Below, piece by piece: positions 44,962-52,594 of a stretch of 64,000 bases of DNA. A program made the translations under genes and the position numbers. A model generated the notes under the pieces. The model saw nothing but the letters and a program-made list of their open reading frames with translations. It was not told where the DNA came from and searched no databases. The DNA comes from Pseudoalteromonas sp. NC201. Lineage in GTDB: Bacteria; Pseudomonadota; Gammaproteobacteria; Enterobacterales; Alteromonadaceae. How positions within the stretch are numbered: position 1 is the stretch's first letter; each line of letters starts with the position of its first letter. The stretch covers positions 3,524,501 to 3,588,500 of the forward strand of contig NZ_CP022522.1 of the NCBI RefSeq assembly GCF_002850255.1, given 5' to 3'.

Positions 44962-46446
44962 ATGCGCGACTACCCTTCTATTGCCGCAGTGGACTTAGGT
45001 TCAAATAGTTTTCACCTTGTTGTAGCAAGAGAAGTAGATGGTCGCCTTCAACTCCTCCATAAAGAAAAACAACGTGTGTACTTAGCCGCGGGCCTTGATG
45101 ATGATTTTAATTTAAGTGATGACGCGATCGCCCGAGCATTAGATACTCTCTCGCAATTTGCGACGACACTACATGATTTTCCGAAAGAGTCGGTGCAAGT
45201 AGTGGCAACCTATACACTGCGAAATTGCAAAAACCTTAATTATTTTCTCGCGAAGGCAAAACAAGTTTTTCCATATCCAATCAATGTGATTTCAGGCCAA
45301 GAAGAAGCTCGTCTTATTTACCAAGGGGTCGCCAACCATGAACATGATAGTCATAACCGTTTGGTTATCGACATCGGTGGAGGCAGTACAGAGTTGGTTA
45401 TTGGTCAGCACCTTACACACAAACTGTTAAGTAGTCGCAATGTGGGCTGCGTGACCATGCAGAAAGCCTACTTTGCTGATGGTAAGCTATCTGCAAAGCG
45501 ATTCAAAAAAGCCGAAATAAAAGCAGAGCAACAAATTGAGAGCATTACCGCGAGCTACTTAAGGCTCGGCTGGAATACCGTTATCGGTACTTCTGGTACT
45601 ATTAAAGCGATTGCGGCCATGGTTCAAGAACTCACTCAAGCCGATGAAATTACCCTGCCTATTTTGGAGCAAATTAAGCAGTTATTTATTGATGCTGGAC
45701 ACATAGACAACGTCTCCTTAAAAGCACTACCTGAGGAGCGAAAAACCAGTATTGCTGGCGGCCTTGCTGTACTGATAGCATTGTTTAGACAGCTAGGACT
45801 TGAGCGCATGCGCCTTAGTGAATATGCATTGCGAGAAGGCTTATTGTTTGAAATGCATCAAACCAACGAGTTTGATATTCGTACTCGCACAATTAACACG
45901 TTCAGCGATCACTATAATATTGATAAGCAACACGCCGACAATATTTGTGAAACCATCAAACTTTTTACCACTCAACTCAAAGAGCAATGGCAACTATCCT
46001 CTTATGATGTCGAAATGTTATGTTGGGCAGCAAAACTCCACGAAGTTGGGCTCGCCATTAACTCTTCCGGCATGCATAAACACGGTGCTTATATTGTCAG
46101 GCACAGTCAACTTCCAGGCTTTACTCAAGCCCAGCAATTAAGGCTAAGTGCACTTGTTCGCTTTTATCGAAAAAAGATAAAAATGCCAGAGTTAACAGAG
46201 TTAATCGAAGAAGAGCTAATCCACTTTAACCGTATTTTGGCTGTGTTTCGTCTCAGCGTTTTAGTGAACCAAAAACGCCAACAAGACCAACTTCCCGAAT
46301 TAAGTATTACAGCCGTTAATAACGCTTTGATACTTCACATTGCAGCTGGGTGGCTCGAATCACATTCACTGTTTCAAGCAGATTTAGAGCAAGAACAAAA
46401 CTACTTAAAAACAATAGGTATTCAATTTAACCTGAGCTTTGGATAA
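44962..46446 (+). CDS. ppx: Exopolyphosphatase Ppx
   Basis: Ppx removes terminal phosphate from polyphosphate and is related to guanosine pentaphosphatase. The 494-residue product has the ASKHA-fold motifs AAVDLGSNSFHLVVAR at the N-terminus, VISGQEEARLIYQGV, IDIGGGSTELVIG and TSGTIKAIA, followed by an HD-like C-terminal domain (LHEVGLAINSSGMHKHGAYI). It forms an operon with ppk. Its last codons and stop (NLSFG then TAA) lie inside the left inverted repeat of a MITE-like element, so the original C-terminus may have been slightly different. Confidence 0.95.
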   Translation: MRDYPSIAAVDLGSNSFHLVVAREVDGRLQLLHKEKQRVYLAAGLDDDFNLSDDAIARALDTLSQFATTLHDFPKESVQVVATYTLRNCKNLNYFLAKAKQVFPYPINVISGQEEARLIYQGVANHEHDSHNRLVIDIGGGSTELVIGQHLTHKLLSSRNVGCVTMQKAYFADGKLSAKRFKKAEIKAEQQIESITASYLRLGWNTVIGTSGTIKAIAAMVQELTQADEITLPILEQIKQLFIDAGHIDNVSLKALPEERKTSIAGGLAVLIALFRQLGLERMRLSEYALREGLLFEMHQTNEFDIRTRTINTFSDHYNIDKQHADNICETIKLFTTQLKEQWQLSSYDVEMLCWAAKLHEVGLAINSSGMHKHGAYIVRHSQLPGFTQAQQLRLSALVRFYRKKIKMPELTELIEEELIHFNRILAVFRLSVLVNQKRQQDQLPELSITAVNNALILHIAAGWLESHSLFQADLEQEQNYLKTIGIQFNLSFG

Positions 46447-46532
46447 GTATGCTGGCTATTGGAAGGGAATTCGACGTCGTTAGAACTGAAACAGGTTGCT
46501 AGAAAGGCGCTAATTATCCACAGCTCAAGTTA
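46428..46532. mobile_element. MITE-like element, 105 bp, overlapping the ppx stop codon
   Basis: TAACCTGAGCTTTGGATAA (46428-46446) and the reverse complement of 46514-46532 (TAACTTGAGCTGTGGATAA) match at 17 of 19 positions and form the ends of a 105-bp element with no reading frame. Its interior shares long stretches, such as GCCTTTCTAGCA and CTTCCAATAGCCAG, with the element at 49778 in the opposite orientation. No clear target duplication is seen. The left end supplies the last codons and stop of ppx. Confidence 0.7.
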
Positions 46533-46560
46533 CTTACCTTCTCACATTGACAGGTGAGAG

Positions 46561-47838
46561 CTACTGTTCATCACCTGCCACAATAGAGAGGATTTCATCT
46601 GCATAAGCTCGACTAGAAAGCGCCATATCATAGAGATAATTGGTCGGTGTAGCAGGTCGAATGGCTTGTAAAATAAGCTCAGCTTCTCGCCAGTCATTGC
46701 GCTCAATTTCGAATGCTAAACGTAGCGCTCCACCAAGCAACCCTTGATAACTCAGTAACGCGCTGGAAAGCGAATCATCGAGAGAAAATTCTGCTGCTAT
46801 CACTGCAAGATCAACATCAAGTATCACGTCAAGGATGGACATAAGACCAAGCAAATAGCCGGTTTCAGCCATTTCTTCGCCCCCTGGCATCAAAAATGTT
46901 TCCACAAACTTGGCACGAGTTAACCCCATTCTTGTCAGCTCACTGGGTTTATCTGAACCCAATTCGCTCAACGCGAGTACTTTAACAAACTGCCTAATTG
47001 CGTCTTCACCTAAATACACAACGGCTTGAGAGATAGACTTAATTTCTAACCTATCTTCACCAGCTTTCGCGTTCGCCAGTTTTAGCAATCGTGCGGTTAA
47101 ACTCAGATCTTTACTTACTCTAGTTTGTATTTCTTTGAAGCATAAAGACTTTCTGGCAGTGGCTTGTAGCAGCTGAAAGACCACCATTTTCGACGGTTCC
47201 ACGTTGCCATGGTTGAGCATTTCAGGCTTGGCGAAAAAGAAACCTTGGAAAAAGTCTGCTCCAGATGATTTGATGATCTCGAACTCTTCTTTTGATTCGA
47301 TACGCTCAACAATCACCTTAATATCTGGATACTGACGCTTGAGCTTTTTTACCGTCATATTGGTTTTTATAATTGGCTGCTCAACCTCTATTTTGACGAA
47401 TTCCATGAGTGGTAACAACGGATCCCACTTTGACGTGCCATCGTAGTCATCTAGCGCAAAGCGGTAGCCTTTCTCTGTTAACTTAGTCACCGTATTCACC
47501 AGTGAAGGAATATTTTTAGAGCGCTCAACGATTTCCACCACAATTTTCTGTGGCGCTAATAAGCTAGGTAATTCCTGCAGCAAGGATTCGTCGGATAGGT
47601 TTATAAAGGCAAGCTGTCCCGCGGCCAAACGGTCTACGCCGATAAACATTAAGGAGTTAAAAAACATTCGCCCAGTCGCTTGCCCATCGCTCACCCCTAC
47701 AGGGAAAGCATTGTTATCTGAGTCTCTGTAAAGCAACTCATAGGCAAAGACTTCTTGATCTGGCCGCAAAATGGCCTGTCGTGCAATATACTGCACTGCT
47801 GATTTACGTACTTCAGTCACCGGACCACTCATTAACAT
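46561..47838 (-). CDS. EAL-HDOD signalling protein (YuxH-like)
   Basis: A 425-residue cytoplasmic protein with an N-terminal EAL-like domain (about residues 15-225) and a C-terminal HDOD domain (about 235-410, SLTARLLKLANA and ISQAVVYLGEDAIRQFV). The EAL motif is degenerate (YELLYRDS), DDFGTG is replaced by DDYDG and AEGVE by VERIE, so catalysis is unlikely and it may bind c-di-GMP or partners instead. Similar proteins control motility and biofilm formation in Vibrio. AAGGA precedes the ATG. Confidence 0.9.
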   Translation of the reverse strand: MLMSGPVTEVRKSAVQYIARQAILRPDQEVFAYELLYRDSDNNAFPVGVSDGQATGRMFFNSLMFIGVDRLAAGQLAFINLSDESLLQELPSLLAPQKIVVEIVERSKNIPSLVNTVTKLTEKGYRFALDDYDGTSKWDPLLPLMEFVKIEVEQPIIKTNMTVKKLKRQYPDIKVIVERIESKEEFEIIKSSGADFFQGFFFAKPEMLNHGNVEPSKMVVFQLLQATARKSLCFKEIQTRVSKDLSLTARLLKLANAKAGEDRLEIKSISQAVVYLGEDAIRQFVKVLALSELGSDKPSELTRMGLTRAKFVETFLMPGGEEMAETGYLLGLMSILDVILDVDLAVIAAEFSLDDSLSSALLSYQGLLGGALRLAFEIERNDWREAELILQAIRPATPTNYLYDMALSSRAYADEILSIVAGDEQ

Positions 47839-48047
47839 TCGTATCCTTTATTAGGTAAAAGGAAACCACGTATCATGGAGCGTATAATATGGTAACGCCC
47901 CGAGCAATAAAAAAGTTTCGCTATTTTACAACACTTATAACCAAAAGTTACCAACTTATTAAACTAAGTCCTTATAAAGAGTAGGCTTTTAATTCACAGA
48001 ACGCCAGCGGCTTGCCTGTCTAAGAAAAGTTAAGCTAAGATGAGTGC

Positions 48048-48785
48048 ATGAAGCAAGTTTTGATCGTCTGGTTATTCGCCTTTGCCGGTTTGACTAAGGC
48101 AGAACAAGTCCCCTACTTAAAATACAGTTTAAGTGGCTCGGGAAGCTTTTACCCTTATTTTACTCACAGTGAAGATGCGCCCGGGATCCTACCCGAAATG
48201 GTGGAAGCCATTTTGGTAAAGGCAAATATCAAAGGCGATAACTTACTTCTCCCAGCTAAACGTACTAACTTTTATTTAGAAAAGCAGCAAATTGATTTTG
48301 ATATTATCAGCCCAGATTGGTTGAACGAACAGCAAAAGCAAGATGATAGATTTATCTATTCAGACCCCATTCTACCTATTAAAGAGTACGTTGTTACCCG
48401 TCAGTCTCAACCTCCAGTACTAACCCTAGCGGGTATCGAAGTTGGCACAGTGAGAGGCTACTACTACCATGATGACCAATTATTCGAGCGAGTTGATTTC
48501 GCATCCGAAAAGGAACTACTTCAGGCCTTAAACTTACGGCGGATTGAGTATATTATCATTGGTGATTTACCCGCATTATATTGGTCAGAACAACTTGGTA
48601 TTACTTTTAGCTTCAACCAGCTACATTCAGAAGGGATGTTGCAGCTACGCCTGTTAGCTAAGCATCAAGGATTACTTAAGCGGATAAATCAAGCTATCAC
48701 ACAACTTAAACACTCTGGTGAAATTGAAAAAATAGAACAGCAGTATATTTCACAACTGCCTATGCACGCAAAAGGTGGCAGATAA
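48048..48785 (+). CDS. Periplasmic solute-binding protein, family 3-like
   Basis: A 245-residue protein with a signal peptide (MKQVLIVWLFAFAGLTKAE) and the fold pattern of amino-acid-type periplasmic binding proteins: PGILPEMVEAILVKA, RFIYSDPILPIKEYVVTR and a C-terminal INQAITQLKHSGEIEKIEQQY. No transporter genes accompany it, as with the other solute-binding protein near 19 kb. It may serve as an orphan receptor. Confidence 0.75.
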   Translation: MKQVLIVWLFAFAGLTKAEQVPYLKYSLSGSGSFYPYFTHSEDAPGILPEMVEAILVKANIKGDNLLLPAKRTNFYLEKQQIDFDIISPDWLNEQQKQDDRFIYSDPILPIKEYVVTRQSQPPVLTLAGIEVGTVRGYYYHDDQLFERVDFASEKELLQALNLRRIEYIIIGDLPALYWSEQLGITFSFNQLHSEGMLQLRLLAKHQGLLKRINQAITQLKHSGEIEKIEQQYISQLPMHAKGGR

Positions 48786-48892
48786 CCACTGCTCTGGATA
48801 TAGATCAAGTTATACGCATAAATTCTTCCCATAAATTGAGCATCAATTGACGCATTTGGTATAATGGCGCTTTTACAGCTTGGGAAATCATT

Positions 48893-49462
48893 ATGACTAT
48901 CGCTGCCGCGCTTGCTGAGCGCAGTAACAATCAATGTGAGCTATGTACCTCAACGGATGGTCTCGAAGTATACGAAGTACCACCAGTCGCCGAGGCGCAT
49001 TCTGACAAATGTGTTTATCTTTGTAGCCAGTGCAAACCACAGGTTGAAGGTCAGCAGGATTTAGAAGCCAACCATTGGCACTGTTTAAACGATAGTATGT
49101 GGAGCCAAGTTCCTGCCGTTCAGGTTGTTGCCTACCGTATGCTTAAACGCCTCGCGCCAGATAATGGTTGGGCTCAAGATGCATTAGACATGCTGTATCT
49201 AGAAGATGAGACTCGAGCATGGGCAGATCAAGCACTTGCAGAGGATGACGACCTTGTTCACCTAGACAGTAACGGGGTGAAACTGAGTGCTGGTGACACA
49301 GTGACTTTAATTAAAGACTTGGATGTTAAAGGTAGTAGCCTAGTTGCAAAACGCGGCACTGCGGTACGTAACATTCGCCTCTCGCCTTCAAACCCAGAGC
49401 ATATTGAAGGTCGTGTAGAAGGTCAAAACATCGTTATTTTAACGAAGTTTGTTAAGAAATAA
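48893..49462 (+). CDS. PhnA-family zinc-ribbon protein (YjdM-like)
   Basis: A 189-residue cytoplasmic protein. The N-terminal zinc ribbon has four cysteines in two CxxC pairs (CELC and CSQC), and the C-terminal part (about residues 125-189, GDTVTLIKDLDVKGSSLVAKRGT) is the PhnA domain. Escherichia coli YjdM/PhnA was once linked to phosphonate use, but its function is unproven. It is monocistronic. Downstream lies a complex of mobile repeats. Confidence 0.85.
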   Translation: MTIAAALAERSNNQCELCTSTDGLEVYEVPPVAEAHSDKCVYLCSQCKPQVEGQQDLEANHWHCLNDSMWSQVPAVQVVAYRMLKRLAPDNGWAQDALDMLYLEDETRAWADQALAEDDDLVHLDSNGVKLSAGDTVTLIKDLDVKGSSLVAKRGTAVRNIRLSPSNPEHIEGRVEGQNIVILTKFVKK

Positions 49463-49507
49463 CTAGGCCCTAAGATAAACTGCTAAGTCTCTTCAAGACC
49501 TTATCGA

Positions 49508-49776
49508 CTAGGGCCTGTTGATCTTTGCTGTTTGATTTTTGTTCTCCTGAGTGTGTTTTGGTCGCGACGCTCGACTTGCCGCCTAGTAATCTAGGCAAAA
49601 GTTGAGCAACAATGAACAAAGCGCACTCAGGTGAACCCAAAGGGCAGCGCTTGATTAGCATTTCTACTGTGTTCTCGCCTGACTCACATAGAATAACTAT
49701 GCTACGCAGGCTCTGCCTTGTACAAATACCAATCAAACTGCTGCAAAAACAAACTTGAAAGGTAAACAGGCCCTAG
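49508..49776. mobile_element. MITE-like element with 12-bp ends, 269 bp
   Basis: CTAGGGCCTGTT (49508-49519) and AACAGGCCCTAG (49765-49776) are perfect 12-bp terminal inverted repeats. CTAG at both ends could be a target duplication of the kind IS5-type elements make, with true ends GGGCCTGTT. The interior contains another short hairpin (GCCTAGTAATCTAGGC) and no credible gene, so it looks like a non-autonomous element. Its parent element is not in the window. Confidence 0.65.
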
Positions 49777-49777
49777 A

Positions 49778-49975
49778 TAACCTGAGCTGCGGATAATTAA
49801 TGCCTTTCTAGCAGCCAGTTTTAGCGCTAACTGCGTTGAATTCACTTCCAATAGCCAGCTATTGGTGCGTAAATTCGCCTTGTTTTCCCTAAAACTCTCT
49901 GGCTAGAAAAGGAAAAAACTAAGCTGTTCTTTAGAAACAATGAGTTGGAACATTCCTTATCCAAACCTCAGGTTA
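49778..49975. mobile_element. MITE-like element, 198-bp relative of the one at ppx
   Basis: TAACCTGAGCTGCGGATAA (49778-49796) and the reverse complement of 49957-49975 match at 16 of 19 positions. Its first 90 bp match the element at 46428-46532 in inverted orientation; the rest is extra sequence. It starts one base after the neighbouring 269-bp element ends, so the two are tandem insertions or one landed beside the other. Confidence 0.65.
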
Positions 49976-49998
49976 GATAGCTTAGCAGTTTATTTTTA

Positions 49999-50841
49999 CT
50001 ATTCTTCTACTAATTGAATGCTGCGGTAAAACGCACCATCATCCTCAGCCAATAACGAAACCAGCTCAGGCAACACTTTATCCATGATTTTCTTTAAGGT
50101 CCAAGGCGGATTGATCACCATCATACCAGAAGCCGTCATGCCTCGTTCTTGTGTATCTGCGCGGGTGGCAAGTTCAAACACTTGAATATTACGCACTCCA
50201 GATTCAATCAGGCTCGACTCCATTGCATCAATGCGTTCACGGTCAACAACGGGATACCAGATCATATAGACGCCGGAATCAAACTTTTTGTGCGCTTTTA
50301 TGATGCTTTTGACCGCAACATCATAATCGGATTTGATCTCATAAGGAGGATCCATTAGCACGCAGGCTCTGCGTGAAGCTGGAGGCACCAATCCTAATAG
50401 CCCTTTAAAACCGTCACTCCCAGTGACGCGCAGTGACTTTTTATGTGCCGTATTTTGCTTTAACAGCTCAAGATCTTTTGGATGTAGCTCAAAAAACCAA
50501 CCGTTATCCTGACGACGTAAGAAGTGCTCCGCTACCTTAGGAGAACCGGGATAATGGCTTAATTTATCGCCTTCGTTAAATGATTTGATTAATGCAACAT
50601 AATCGCTAATTGCCGACACGGATCCAGAATAATCCCACAGCTTAGCGATGCCTTGCAGATACTCCTGAGTTTTTTGTGCATCACTACTCGCTAGCTCAAA
50701 AAAACCAGCGCCAGAGTGCGTATCCACGTAATCGTACGGCTTATCTTTTTTAGCCATGTATGACAAAGCTTCTGCCAATACTAAATGTTTGATCACATCG
50801 GCAGGGTTTCCTGCATGAAAAGAATGTCGGTAACTGAGCAT
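49999..50841 (-). CDS. rlmJ: 23S rRNA (adenine-2030-N6)-methyltransferase RlmJ
   Basis: RlmJ methylates A2030 of 23S rRNA. The 280-residue product starts MLSYRHSFHAGNPADVIKH as in the family and contains YVDTHSGAGFFEL, the motif IV segment ACVLMDPPYEIK and the C-terminal GMMVINPPWTLKK. The ATG at 50841 follows GGCGGGG; the open frame extends 21 codons upstream but those residues are not part of the family. It converges on the PhnA-family gene across the mobile-repeat region. Confidence 0.94.
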   Translation of the reverse strand: MLSYRHSFHAGNPADVIKHLVLAEALSYMAKKDKPYDYVDTHSGAGFFELASSDAQKTQEYLQGIAKLWDYSGSVSAISDYVALIKSFNEGDKLSHYPGSPKVAEHFLRRQDNGWFFELHPKDLELLKQNTAHKKSLRVTGSDGFKGLLGLVPPASRRACVLMDPPYEIKSDYDVAVKSIIKAHKKFDSGVYMIWYPVVDRERIDAMESSLIESGVRNIQVFELATRADTQERGMTASGMMVINPPWTLKKIMDKVLPELVSLLAEDDGAFYRSIQLVEE

Positions 50842-51075
50842 AACCCCGCCTTGATAAAAATAATAACAACACAGGTGAAATAAACCTGAGCTAAATTTGA
50901 GCAATGATTCATCAATTTTTAACTTTAGACTGAATCACTTCTGAACAAAATATTCCAATATCGGCATTATCTCTTAAAAGTTGAGAAAAATCAGCAGAAA
51001 GTCGCGTAAACACTAGCATCCTTAGCCGCTTTGTTTTACATTTGCATGACAAATCACAGTCATATGAGCGCATTT

Positions 51076-51303
51076 ATGAATAACCAAGATCTCCAAAAAC
51101 TCGACCAGTTGATTGACCAACTTTTGAGCCAAAATAACCAGTTAAAATCGGAAGTTTCGGCACTGAAAGAACAAAATCAAAAACTCATCGATGAAAATGA
51201 AACCCTACAGCTTGAAATGCTAGAAAGCGAAGAAAAGCAAAAAGAATTTAGTTCATCTTTATCTGGCCTACTTGATAAGTTGCAAACTCAACAGGCTAGC
51301 TAA
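51076..51303 (+). CDS. TIGR02449-like coiled-coil protein next to zapA
   Basis: A 75-residue protein that is almost entirely a coiled coil (LDQLIDQLLSQNNQLKSEV and following heptads with Leu and Asn). Small proteins like this, TIGR02449, are encoded immediately before zapA in many gammaproteobacteria and are ZapB-like in appearance. It overlaps zapA at the stop codon (AGCTAATG), suggesting coupling. The start could also be the ATG at 51064. A role in cell division is inferred from context. Confidence 0.75.
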   Translation: MNNQDLQKLDQLIDQLLSQNNQLKSEVSALKEQNQKLIDENETLQLEMLESEEKQKEFSSSLSGLLDKLQTQQAS

Positions 51304-51587
51304 TGTCTGAGCAGAATAACCAAGTAACAGTAACGTTACTTGGCAAGTCACATCAATTTGCATGTGCGCCAGATCAAGAAGAAGCGCTGCATAACGCCGT
51401 AGCGCTTTTAGACCGACGTGTAGAAGAAATGCGTAAACGCTCAACCGTTCGCAATGATCACAATGCGTTACTACTCGCAGCCTTACACCTTTGTCATGAT
51501 TTACAAGCATTGGAAGCAAAGCAACAGCAAGACGCAGAGTTCGTTTCCACGCTCATCGACAAGTTAGTGCTGCCTGCAGGCGAATAA
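51303..51587 (+). CDS. zapA: Cell division protein ZapA
   Basis: ZapA binds FtsZ and bundles its filaments at the Z ring. The 94-residue product has the N-terminal beta-strand domain VTVTLLGKSHQFACAPDQEEAL, the conserved LLDRRVEEMR and a C-terminal coiled coil. It overlaps the following gene by one base. In many gammaproteobacteria the 6S RNA gene lies directly downstream; here there is no space for it. Confidence 0.93.
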   Translation: MSEQNNQVTVTLLGKSHQFACAPDQEEALHNAVALLDRRVEEMRKRSTVRNDHNALLLAALHLCHDLQALEAKQQQDAEFVSTLIDKLVLPAGE

Positions 51588-52567
51588 TGCCGACATACTG
51601 GAGCAACCCTATCTTATGTAGCATCTCTCTAGTTTGGGGTCTCATTCTATTGGCGGCGAGTTTTCAAAGTACTGCCGCCAATGCTAATCAGTTCCATAAA
51701 ATCAATGACGCGGTTTATTTTATCAAAGGAAAAGATAGCGCTTTACAGCCCAATCAAGCTTTAGTTATCGGCAAACAGTGTGCACTGTTGGCATCCATAC
51801 ATGGCGATCTTGTCACCACAGAGGCCTTGATCCACGAATTAGAAAAGCGCCTCACCGTTCCGCTTTGTTACGTAATCTCTTTGCATGCCGATATCAAACA
51901 AGACACCAGCATAGTGCTACTCAAGCATGCTTATCCAAATTTACAATGGCTAAGCCCAACGGCAACATCAGCCAACGCATTGACGAGGGCCTTTCACGCA
52001 CAGCTTGAGCTTTTTAACCAAAGCGTCATGCTTAGTGAAAATCGTATCGCGTCTCTAGAACCAAGTGAACGAACGAAGTGGCAAACCAAACTTGCACTGG
52101 CAAAAAGTAGGATTGCAACGTGGTCCAAGCTCGCCACACAAGCGCCATCAAGTAAAGCCATTGATAACGCGCCTAAAACCGTGGAGCTAGGAGGTGTAGT
52201 GGTTGAGCTTACTCAAGTCACGGGCTTTAGCGGTCATGACATCAGTGTTTATCTGCCAAAATATCAAGGCTTGATAGCAGGTTATAGCGTGGATCAGATC
52301 CCACTTGCGCATTTACCGCATACTACACAGTGGCAGCAAACTATTACTCGCTTTAATCGCTATGCACTTGATTGGATATTACCTGCAACAGGAAAACCCT
52401 ATCGTCCTGAAATGCTGAGCACTCCAGCACAATTTTTGGCTTTATTAGCGTTACAAGATAGTCAACAAGTGGTTGAAAAGATAAGCATTCTATATCCAAA
52501 TAAACACATGCAGCAACGCGCGTTATTACAGTGGCAACACTTTCAGCAGCAAAGAAATTTTGAATAA
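51587..52567 (+). CDS. Exported, degenerate metallo-beta-lactamase-fold protein
   Basis: A 326-residue protein with a membrane or signal segment (SISLVWGLILLAASFQST). The body follows the metallo-beta-lactamase fold: ALVIGKQCALLASIHGDL, CYVISLHADIKQD where the HxHxDH zinc motif should be, a helical segment, and GHDISVYLPKYQGLIAGYSVDQIPLAHLP. Most metal ligands are missing (only one His-Asp remnant remains), so hydrolase activity is doubtful. It is translationally coupled to zapA and followed 27 bp later by mltD. Function unknown. Confidence 0.65.
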   Translation: MPTYWSNPILCSISLVWGLILLAASFQSTAANANQFHKINDAVYFIKGKDSALQPNQALVIGKQCALLASIHGDLVTTEALIHELEKRLTVPLCYVISLHADIKQDTSIVLLKHAYPNLQWLSPTATSANALTRAFHAQLELFNQSVMLSENRIASLEPSERTKWQTKLALAKSRIATWSKLATQAPSSKAIDNAPKTVELGGVVVELTQVTGFSGHDISVYLPKYQGLIAGYSVDQIPLAHLPHTTQWQQTITRFNRYALDWILPATGKPYRPEMLSTPAQFLALLALQDSQQVVEKISILYPNKHMQQRALLQWQHFQQQRNFE

Positions 52568-52594
52568 AACTTAACCTCTCGGTATAGTTAAAGG

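Larger units (their letters stand above)
49475..49993. other. Terminator arms split by mobile repeats; 536-bp intergenic region
   Basis: ATAAACTGCTAAG (49475-49487) and CTTAGCAGTTTAT (49981-49993) are perfect reverse complements. The right arm runs into TTTTTAC. Brought together they would form a 13-bp bidirectional terminator between the convergent PhnA-family gene and rlmJ. They are now separated by two MITE-like elements and about 20 bp of other sequence. Confidence 0.5.

Noticed and set aside
46540..46559. Six-base-pair hairpin TCTCAC / GTGAGA after the EAL-HDOD gene
   Set aside because: The stem is short, the loop is eight bases and there is no T run, so it is not convincing as a terminator.
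48783..48803. TAACCACTGCTCTGGATA, similar to the end of the MITE-like elements, at a stop codon
   Set aside because: About 14 of 19 positions match and no partner inverted repeat was found downstream, so it is probably coincidence.
49470..49736. 88-codon open frame on the minus strand
   Set aside because: It lies almost wholly inside the 269-bp MITE-like element, has no ribosome binding site and starts within repeat sequence. It is best explained as a chance frame of the repeat.
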